Source of the DNA: an uncultured Planctomycetaceae bacterium
GTDB taxonomy: Bacteria; Planctomycetota; Planctomycetia; Pirellulales; UBA1268
Direction: 5' to 3'
Length of the DNA stretch: 5,011 nt
NCBI GenBank assembly: GCA_937900985.1
Contig: CALCGM010000507.1
Coordinates: forward strand, 1 to 5,011
The position numbers and the translations under genes are program-made. Positions 1 to 5,011 of the stretch are shown piece after piece (positions within the stretch are counted from its first letter, which is position 1; each line of letters opens with the position of its first letter). The notes beneath the pieces are model-generated. The model saw only the letters and a program-made list of their open reading frames with translations. It had not been told where the DNA came from and made no database searches.

Positions 1-22
1 ATGGCCGAGGTGAGCGTCCGGA

Positions 23-44
23 GGGGCAGCCCCGGGCTCACCCC
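23..44 (-). terminator. Weak GC-rich hairpin overlapping the stop codon
   Basis: On the minus strand, GGGG-TG-AGCC-CGG-GGCT-G-CCCC can fold into an eight-pair GC-rich stem with a small internal loop and a three-base apical loop. It spans the TGA at 40-38. No run of T follows within the visible bases, so it is not a classical intrinsic terminator. In such GC-rich DNA, a stem of this size may be coincidental. Confidence 0.15.
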
Positions 45-3000
45 GAGCGACCCACCTCCCACCAGTCAACAAGCAGCGCCAGCCGCTTGAGATTCTTCAG
101 CAGATTCTCATACAGGCTCTGGCTCTCAGCCGCCGTCAGTCGAGCGGTGTCGTCGATGCCAAGGGCAGCGAGCTCGCGGGCATAGCGGGCCTTGAGCTGC
201 TGCTGGAAATCGGGGTCGTTGCGATGCTCGATCCTCCATTTGTGGAACTCATAGGATTCGGCACCCGTGAGGTAGTCCCGAACCCGGGCGAGCTCTTCGC
301 GAGGGGTGGCCTCAGGCCTCCCGAAGCCGCCTTCGAGGATCGCCTTTTCGCGTTCGGTGAGCTTCCAGCTGAGCGACACGTCGACCGGGCACTCAAAGAC
401 GACGGTACGAAAGAAATCACGGCCACGGAGTTCGTCGAAGAGCAGGTCCTGCAGGTCGACCTGCTCGTCGTTGCGAAAGGCCATCGTCCAGTCACGGGCG
501 TTGGTCACGCCAATCAGCGGGGTGCTGATCGCCTGGAGTCCGGGCCGCAGCACGCGGCTACCGGCATGCCACACGAGCCGGTCGAGCAGCGACTCCTGAC
601 CGGTGAGGCGATCGAAGTCGATTTCAGTGCGTGCTCCCTGGCTGACCTGGTCTCGGATCTGCACCACGAGCACCCCCGAGGTGTTTTCCTGCAGCCAGCT
701 GCTCATCTTCGAGAGCCACAGGGCTGAGAGATTGACGCCGTAGTTGTCGTAGTAGCCGGCGTCGACCACGCGGCGGGGCGGAAGCGTGGGCAGATTGACC
801 GCGGGTGAGACCCACGGGAAGGAGGCGCTCATTCGGATGGCCGTGGTCACCCGGAAGTCGTGGGCCCGCGGAAAGAGCCGGTAAAACTCGACGGCTGAGA
901 GCGAGAAGACCTCGTCTTCTTCATGGATGCTCAGGTCGAAGTCGCCCCCTTGGATCGCCGGCCGCTCGATCTTTCGTGAGGAGGGCTCGATCAGCAGGCC
1001 ACCGACGTTGCGGGTGGCGAAGGCCATGTCGAGGTTGCTGATCAGCAGCCGTCGGCCATCCTCGACCATCATCGGCGTGTAGACCAACGACGGCCGCCAG
1101 CCCATCCGTTCGTCGGCGGCAAACGACTCAAGCGATCTGCCCAGCGGGCTTTGCGAGCCGCCGGTCCAGCGGATCCAGGTCTCTTCCAGGGTGCGGCCGC
1201 GATCACCTTTTCGCGCAAAGGGGCTGAGCGTGCCTGGCAGATCGGTGAAGAGCATCCGCCCGGCCACGGCGTCGAGCTGATCGAGCGCCATCGCATCCAC
1301 GAAGGCGTCGAGTGAGGTCCCGTGGAGGGTTTCAAAATCAGCGGTGCCACCGGCGAGCACCTCGCTGGTGGGTGGCATCAGCGAGAGCACATAGTATGAC
1401 CCGGCCACCATGCCGCCGGAGGCGCCGGTGACGAGGCGAATGTGGTAGGGAAAGTCGGCCCCGAGCGTGGCCTCGAGCTTTCGCAGCACCACTGAGGTCC
1501 AGACGCTGGCCCGGATGCCTCCTCCACTGACTGTCACAATCACCAGCTTCGGTTTGCCCTGCTGCCAACGATCCGCCACGAGATTCCGCCACGAGAGCAG
1601 CACCTCGGCGTTGTTGAGCAGCCCGACAACCTGCCACTGGCCGACAACAGGCCGCTGCGGATCAAACGCCTCGTCTGCTGCCGCGGGCAGCGGGCCGACC
1701 GATCGCAGGCGGGCCTCAACACCGCCTGCCGGCAGCACCAGCGTGGAAGCCGATGGCTCCGCAGAGAAACTCAGTAGTTCAAAGACGGCGCCATGCTCGA
1801 GATCGGGTCCGCTCGCCGTCTCGTGACGGCCGTTGAAGGTGAAGGTCAGCTGATCACCGAGCCTCAGCCGGCCGGCGTTGTAGAGCGTGGCGGTGATCTC
1901 CCGCTGCTCTCCAGGCGGCTGCTGAGGCCCGCGAAACACGGCCGCAGCCCGGCAGGCAAACAGACCACGGTCGTGGGCGGGCCGCAGGGTGAACTGGTCG
2001 AGCAGATGACGTGCGGCGTCTGACGGTACGGCTTCATCCGGCTCTGCCGTGGCAGCAGGTGCTGCGTGAATCGCCCGTGCAACCGAGGTGGTGGTCGTGA
2101 GAAAAGGCTCAAACGCGTGCTCAAACGACGGCATGCCATCGCCCGCTGCCTCATCGCTCGCCAGAAACACCCCCACCGGCACAGCGGCATCGGTGCGGGC
2201 ATCCTCGAGCACGAGGCAGCTGCCGGCCGCCGTGTCCGGCGGCAGAGAAAGCGGTTTTCTCTCGGCCAAGGTCGACGCCCGAATCGCCGGACGGAGGGTG
2301 TCGAGGTGACACCGTTCCATCCACGAAGCCATCGTCTGCAGCTGCTCCTCAGCGAGCGGCTCGCTGTTGGGTGGAATCTCAAAGGCGATGGTGTAGCGAT
2401 CGCCAAAGCCGTTGGGCCCATCCGCCTCTGACGTCTGCCGGGCCGTCACATGGCCCCGCCAGCTCATGGCAATCAGGGCGTACTCAGCTCCAAGTTCTTG
2501 ATAACGCTCCGCCAGCCCCCCCAGCCGCAGGCCCATCACAGCCGGCTCACCCGAGGCGGCCGGCAGCTCATCCTCGTTCACAAATCGGTACGGCGTGCCG
2601 CCAGGCGAGCGACTGCCCAGCGCCGGGGATGCAGGGTTCTCAAAGATGAGCGGAAACACCGAGCCACGGATCACGCCGTGGCGGATCATGTGCAGGCTGT
2701 CGTAGCGAAACCAGCGATGGATGCGGCGGTAGAACGGCTCTTCCGCCAGTGCCACCAGGTCGTCGCCATCGAGCCGAATCGTGAACCACTCCTCGGCTGA
2801 GAGGCGGATTTCATCACCCGGATCCGCCCGTAGGCGTCGCCGCGGATCCTCCACCTCAAGCACCACCGCCTGGCTGCCGTCGGGCCGCTGCACGAGCGGC
2901 TGCATTGTGAAGTAGACCGTGGCCAGACGTTCGCTGCGGCCCTGCTGAGTGAGCCGGTCAAAGTCATCGGTCACCTCGCGGCTTCGCAGGCTTGCCGTCG

Positions 3001-4981
3001 ACGGTGTCGTGTCACGAAAGTAGTCGCGTGAATCGAGCGACACCGGCAGCCGGTAGTAGCCGGCCATGCCTGGGAAGGTGCCTTTAAACTCATTGGGGGC
3101 CACAAACAGCGCGGTGCCGTTGATGAGCACCAACACGCCCGCCACTGCCGCGGTCACCAGCACACCACTGCGGGGGCGGGCCACCGCGAGGATCGTATAA
3201 GCCGCCGCGATCAAGGCGACGCCACAGGCGATCGATCCGGCGGCAGGCATCGCCGACTTCCAGCGTTCATCGAGCGAGCTGTAGGGAATCGCAAAGGCGA
3301 GGTAGCCGAGGATCACCGTCAGTGGATAGAGCAGTGCCGGCTGCTGAGAGGCCACCCGGGCGAGGATCGTCGAGCCCAGGAAGAGGGCAGCCAGGCCCAG
3401 CCATCCTGCGGCGACAACGCCTCCCAGCCCAACGCTCCAGGCGGCACCCAGCGACGCCGTTGCCACCAGGGCCAGCCCTGCCGCCGCCACGATCCGCACA
3501 CCGCCGGCCGGCTGCCGGGGCCAGATTCCAGCCAGTGTGCGGGATCCCGACACCGACACCGCGGCCACAGCCAGCGCCGCAAGGAGCCAGAATGGCGCGG
3601 CCACACCGTAGAGAATCGCAAGCCCTGTGAGGGCGATCGCCGCAGCCCGCTGCTCGGTGGGCGTGCGGGCCGTGGCTCCGGCAGCGGCGTGCGTGGCCAG
3701 CCAGAAGATGCCGAGCCAGCAGACAAGCATGGCTCCCAGCGACGCGTAGCCACGCAGGCCCGTCCAGGCGGAGCGGGTTGCCTCAGGCGCGAGCAGGAGC
3801 GTCACTGCCACCGAGGCAACCGCCAGTGTCGCCGCAGCCAGCCAGGCCGCCCGATGCACCCAGCGTGCCTGCAGGCTCCGCAGCGTGACCTGCAGCAGCG
3901 ACGCTGCCAGAGACCGCCAGGCCTCGATCTGGCCTGTGAGATGTGCCTGCCCCCGCAGTCCGCGGAAGCTCGCTGTCAGCAGCAGCGCCGCGCCGAGCTC
4001 GCCGGTGAGCACCATCGCCGGCAGCCACGGGAAGTTTCCCCACAGCCCCTCCGGGTGCGTCCAGCCTCCGCCTGATGGCTCAACAAGGGTCTCCTCTGGC
4101 CACCGAATCCAGCCTGCCGTCACGCCCTCAGGAAGCAGCAGGGTGACTGCCGCATGCACGAGAAAGAACCAGCCGAGCGCCGCGACCCACGCCGGCCGCG
4201 GCGAGGTCGCCGGCCGTGCGGCTCCCGAGGTGTGCTGCGACCCTGCGGGCAACCCGCGAATCGCCGAGAGGATTTCCCCCGCGGGCTGCTCCCAGGCAGC
4301 GGCGCGGCTCAGCCAGGCTGTCGTCCAGCAGCCGAGAATCACCGCGAGCACGCCGCCACCGCAGGCTCCGACAAGCCACGGCAGCCGGTCGAGCATCACG
4401 CCCACGTCTCCGTTCCCGAGCGGCAGCAGCACCGTGGGCACAACCCCCACCAGAAACACCAGCCCGAAGCCCTTCACCAGCACGATCGCTGGTGCGAACA
4501 GGAGCCGAAACGGCTGACTGGCCAGCTGCTCGCGAGCCTGCCGCAGTGCTGCCGGTGGCTCGGGGGAGTCGCCGATCGCTTCAGGCTGGGCGGAGGCCCA
4601 CGTGGCCGCCCGATCGATCGCCTCGATGTCCACCGCGGTCAGCTGTTCGAGAAAGCCGTTGGCCAGGGCCGACTGCAGCGGACGGCCCGGCTCCGCACTC
4701 TGGTTGAGCCCTTCAAACACGCCACAAACCTGTCGCACCGCCGTCCACCAGCCCCGTCGCGACGTGCCCAGGGCCACATAGTGCACCGTGATGGCTGCAA
4801 ACAGCAGCATCACCGTCGCTCCCAGCAGCAGCTGCGTGAGCGGATCCTCGTCGAGGAAGAGCCCCTGCAGGCCAAAGCTGCTGCCGAGCACACCCCAGAT
4901 CACGAGAATCAACACGGCGGTGAGGCCGAAGTGCACCGGGTAGTCGACACCCCACAGGAAGAAGTCTCGTACCGGCCGCAC
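38..4981 (-). CDS. Giant polytopic membrane protein with C-terminal patatin-like phospholipase domain
   Basis: This 1647-residue protein is predicted to be a membrane-embedded lipid acyl hydrolase. From the N-terminus it shows about 14-15 hydrophobic spans (roughly residues 17-628), an unassigned soluble region (629-1140), a patatin-type catalytic domain (1143-1445) and a C-terminal extension (1446-1647). The catalytic motifs are intact: GGGIRA (1153-1158), GASGG with nucleophile Ser1188, a conserved SASFPWVSP segment (1385-1393), and VDAGYYDNYGV with Asp1407. In the patatin family (PF01734) these form the oxyanion hole and a Ser-Asp dyad that cleaves acyl esters of phospholipids or related lipids. 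Bacterial patatins are often about 300-400 residues, so this protein is exceptionally long. The frame has no internal stop, and composition is even throughout. The start used is GTG at 4981-4979. The ten in-frame codons upstream of it contain no stop, so the true start may be a CTG at 4990-4988 or lie beyond the window. Substrate and pathway are unknown. No neighbouring gene is visible. The patatin assignment is very secure; the biological role is not. Confidence 0.95.
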   Translation of the reverse strand: MRPVRDFFLWGVDYPVHFGLTAVLILVIWGVLGSSFGLQGLFLDEDPLTQLLLGATVMLLFAAITVHYVALGTSRRGWWTAVRQVCGVFEGLNQSAEPGRPLQSALANGFLEQLTAVDIEAIDRAATWASAQPEAIGDSPEPPAALRQAREQLASQPFRLLFAPAIVLVKGFGLVFLVGVVPTVLLPLGNGDVGVMLDRLPWLVGACGGGVLAVILGCWTTAWLSRAAAWEQPAGEILSAIRGLPAGSQHTSGAARPATSPRPAWVAALGWFFLVHAAVTLLLPEGVTAGWIRWPEETLVEPSGGGWTHPEGLWGNFPWLPAMVLTGELGAALLLTASFRGLRGQAHLTGQIEAWRSLAASLLQVTLRSLQARWVHRAAWLAAATLAVASVAVTLLLAPEATRSAWTGLRGYASLGAMLVCWLGIFWLATHAAAGATARTPTEQRAAAIALTGLAILYGVAAPFWLLAALAVAAVSVSGSRTLAGIWPRQPAGGVRIVAAAGLALVATASLGAAWSVGLGGVVAAGWLGLAALFLGSTILARVASQQPALLYPLTVILGYLAFAIPYSSLDERWKSAMPAAGSIACGVALIAAAYTILAVARPRSGVLVTAAVAGVLVLINGTALFVAPNEFKGTFPGMAGYYRLPVSLDSRDYFRDTTPSTASLRSREVTDDFDRLTQQGRSERLATVYFTMQPLVQRPDGSQAVVLEVEDPRRRLRADPGDEIRLSAEEWFTIRLDGDDLVALAEEPFYRRIHRWFRYDSLHMIRHGVIRGSVFPLIFENPASPALGSRSPGGTPYRFVNEDELPAASGEPAVMGLRLGGLAERYQELGAEYALIAMSWRGHVTARQTSEADGPNGFGDRYTIAFEIPPNSEPLAEEQLQTMASWMERCHLDTLRPAIRASTLAERKPLSLPPDTAAGSCLVLEDARTDAAVPVGVFLASDEAAGDGMPSFEHAFEPFLTTTTSVARAIHAAPAATAEPDEAVPSDAARHLLDQFTLRPAHDRGLFACRAAAVFRGPQQPPGEQREITATLYNAGRLRLGDQLTFTFNGRHETASGPDLEHGAVFELLSFSAEPSASTLVLPAGGVEARLRSVGPLPAAADEAFDPQRPVVGQWQVVGLLNNAEVLLSWRNLVADRWQQGKPKLVIVTVSGGGIRASVWTSVVLRKLEATLGADFPYHIRLVTGASGGMVAGSYYVLSLMPPTSEVLAGGTADFETLHGTSLDAFVDAMALDQLDAVAGRMLFTDLPGTLSPFARKGDRGRTLEETWIRWTGGSQSPLGRSLESFAADERMGWRPSLVYTPMMVEDGRRLLISNLDMAFATRNVGGLLIEPSSRKIERPAIQGGDFDLSIHEEDEVFSLSAVEFYRLFPRAHDFRVTTAIRMSASFPWVSPAVNLPTLPPRRVVDAGYYDNYGVNLSALWLSKMSSWLQENTSGVLVVQIRDQVSQGARTEIDFDRLTGQESLLDRLVWHAGSRVLRPGLQAISTPLIGVTNARDWTMAFRNDEQVDLQDLLFDELRGRDFFRTVVFECPVDVSLSWKLTEREKAILEGGFGRPEATPREELARVRDYLTGAESYEFHKWRIEHRNDPDFQQQLKARYARELAALGIDDTARLTAAESQSLYENLLKNLKRLALLVDWWEVGRSG
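41..646 (-). other. C-terminal extension after the patatin core (residues 1446-1647)
   Basis: The first part (to about 1553) looks like a structured continuation of the catalytic domain. It includes the segments ARDWTMAFRNDEQVDLQDLL (1495-1514) and VSLSWKLTEREKAILEGGF (1535-1553). The latter resembles what I recall from the C-terminal end of long bacterial patatin-like proteins, though this cannot be verified here. The remaining ~94 residues are strongly charged and probably alpha-helical (EELARVRDYLT, then DFQQQLKARYARELAALG, ending LLKNLKRLALLVDWWEVGRSG). The tail could pack on the catalytic domain, mediate oligomerisation or touch the membrane through its final Leu/Trp-rich helix (about 1630-1642). 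No named domain is recognised. Confidence 0.6.
647..1555 (-). other. Patatin-like phospholipase catalytic domain (residues 1143-1445)
   Basis: The domain opens with the strand KPKLVIVTVS, followed by the glycine-rich oxyanion loop GGGIRA (1153-1158; bases 1508-1525) and a helix beginning SVWTSVVLRKLE. The nucleophile elbow GASGG (1186-1190) carries Ser1188 (codon at 1418-1420) and leads into a small-residue helix, MVAGSYYVLSL. SASFPWVSP (1385-1393) matches the Ser/Pro-rich segment that usually precedes the catalytic aspartate. The aspartate is Asp1407 (codon at 761-763) in VDAGYYDNYGV. These motifs are in the canonical order and spacing for patatins. Two are variants: Ala instead of Gly ends the GGGxRG motif, and DAG replaces the more common DGG. 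Such changes occur in bacterial subfamilies and should not abolish the Ser-Asp dyad. Expected reaction: hydrolysis of fatty-acyl esters; the head-group or acyl preference cannot be read from sequence. Confidence 0.95.
1562..3097 (-). other. Unassigned soluble central region (residues 629-1140)
   Basis: About 510 residues lie between the last membrane span and the catalytic domain. They begin with a short aromatic/glycine segment (FKGTFPGMAGYY, 632-643). Two stretches look beta-rich, with alternating hydrophobic residues: about 687-750 (ATVYFTMQPLV, then AVVLEVED and a DEIRLSAEEWFTIRL run) and about 1025-1095 (ITATLYNAGRLRLGDQLTFTF and following). Between them lie a mixed region with conserved-looking aromatic and charged residues (750-900) and a low-complexity Ala/Pro/Glu-rich linker (about 970-990). 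No known catalytic or binding motif is evident. Parts may be accessory beta-sandwich or substrate-recognition modules, but no family can be named from the sequence alone. Confidence 0.6.
3098..4933 (-). other. N-terminal polytopic membrane domain of the patatin protein (residues 17-628)
   Basis: Hydrophobic spans can be read at about residues 17-38, 49-71, 160-187, 200-225, 264-285, 316-339, 378-398, 410-432, 445-477 (long, with Pro463 in the middle, possibly two short helices), 495-518, 520-541, 548-568, 580-601 and 605-628. A soluble loop of about 88 residues (72-159) separates the second and third spans; it begins with TSRRGWW and has helical character. Arg-rich loops at 72-76, 226-262, 340-377, 478-496 and 602-604 suggest cytoplasmic segments, and the acidic, Arg-poor loop 286-315 suggests the opposite side. 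There is no cleavable signal peptide: the N-terminus MRPVRDFF runs directly into the first span. I do not recognise a transporter or enzyme family here. It may be an anchor or a sensing or lipid-access module; this is inference. Confidence 0.85.
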
Positions 4982-4996
4982 GCCCCGCAGCTCAAA

Positions 4997-5001
4997 CCTC
5001 C
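4997..5001 (-). promoter_or_regulatory. Possible Shine-Dalgarno GGAGG upstream of the patatin gene
   Basis: The minus strand reads GGAGG here. It lies 15 bases from the GTG at 4981-4979, longer than the usual 5-9, but only 6 bases from an in-frame CTG at 4990-4988. The motif is either a genuine ribosome-binding site for a slightly longer product with a rare CTG start, a suboptimally spaced site for GTG, or just part of the coding sequence of a still longer protein, since the frame is open to the window edge. No promoter can be assessed in the 30 bases available. Confidence 0.25.
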
Positions 5002-5011
5002 AGCAGAGGAC

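Noticed and set aside
1..90. Plus-strand 29-codon frame starting with ATG at the first base and ending TGA at 88-90
   Set aside because: No upstream sequence is available to show a ribosome-binding site, it overlaps the end of the patatin gene antisense, and its Pro/Ser/Ala-rich product shows nothing recognisable.
224..727. Plus-strand open frame of 167 codons opposite the C-terminal part of the patatin gene
   Set aside because: It lies wholly antisense to well-supported coding sequence, its composition is that of a high-GC shadow frame, and it shows no recognisable domain.
1864..2421. Minus-strand open frame of 185 codons in another frame within the large gene
   Set aside because: It is rich in Arg, Ser and Pro without any fold-like pattern and overlaps the central region of the patatin protein, as expected of an out-of-frame shadow in GC-rich DNA.
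3885..4517. Plus-strand open frame of 210 codons opposite the membrane domain
   Set aside because: Its product is Ser/Pro/Arg-rich low complexity, the usual antisense image of an Ala/Leu/Gly-rich membrane segment; no start-site signal supports it.
38..4981. Assignment as an anti-phage effector (CBASS CapV-like)
   Set aside because: Patatin effectors of defence systems exist, but no nucleotidyltransferase, sensor or other defence gene is visible and the many-span membrane architecture does not match CapV, so the label would be unsupported.
1..5011. CRISPR arrays, tRNA or rRNA genes, insertion sequences or recombination sites
   Set aside because: No spaced direct repeats, cloverleaf-like stretches, terminal inverted repeats or transposase motifs were seen; nearly every base is accounted for by one coding frame.

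Overview
This window is essentially one very large gene. A single uninterrupted reading frame on the minus strand (38-4981, 1647 codons plus TGA) fills all but the outer 37 and 30 bases. Base composition is visibly GC-rich with a strong G/C bias at third codon positions, and nothing looks like a frameshift or an inserted element. The scale of the protein, the high GC and the style of its patatin domain suggest a free-living bacterium of the Planctomycetes or a neighbouring group. That is an impression, not something proved by the sequence.

Read in the direction of translation (right to left in window coordinates), the protein has four parts. Residues 1-628 form a polytopic membrane domain with about 14-15 hydrophobic spans. 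Residues 629-1140 form a soluble region of about 500 residues that matches no family I recognise. Residues 1143-1445 are a patatin-like phospholipase domain with all of its hallmark motifs: oxyanion-hole glycines GGGIRA at 1153-1158, nucleophile elbow GASGG with Ser1188, and DAG with catalytic Asp1407. Residues 1446-1647 are a C-terminal extension ending in a charged, helical-looking tail. The likely activity is hydrolysis of acyl esters (phospholipid or other lipid) by a Ser-Asp dyad fixed to the membrane.

Only 37 bases downstream and 30 bases upstream are visible, so operon structure and partner genes cannot be judged. The 5' end is uncertain: the frame stays open through the upstream edge, and the GTG at 4981-4979 is simply the first recognised start codon inside the window. 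The most interesting points are the unusual architecture, the unassigned central region, and a topology question. Counting spans by the positive-inside rule favours placing the lipase domain outside the cytoplasm.
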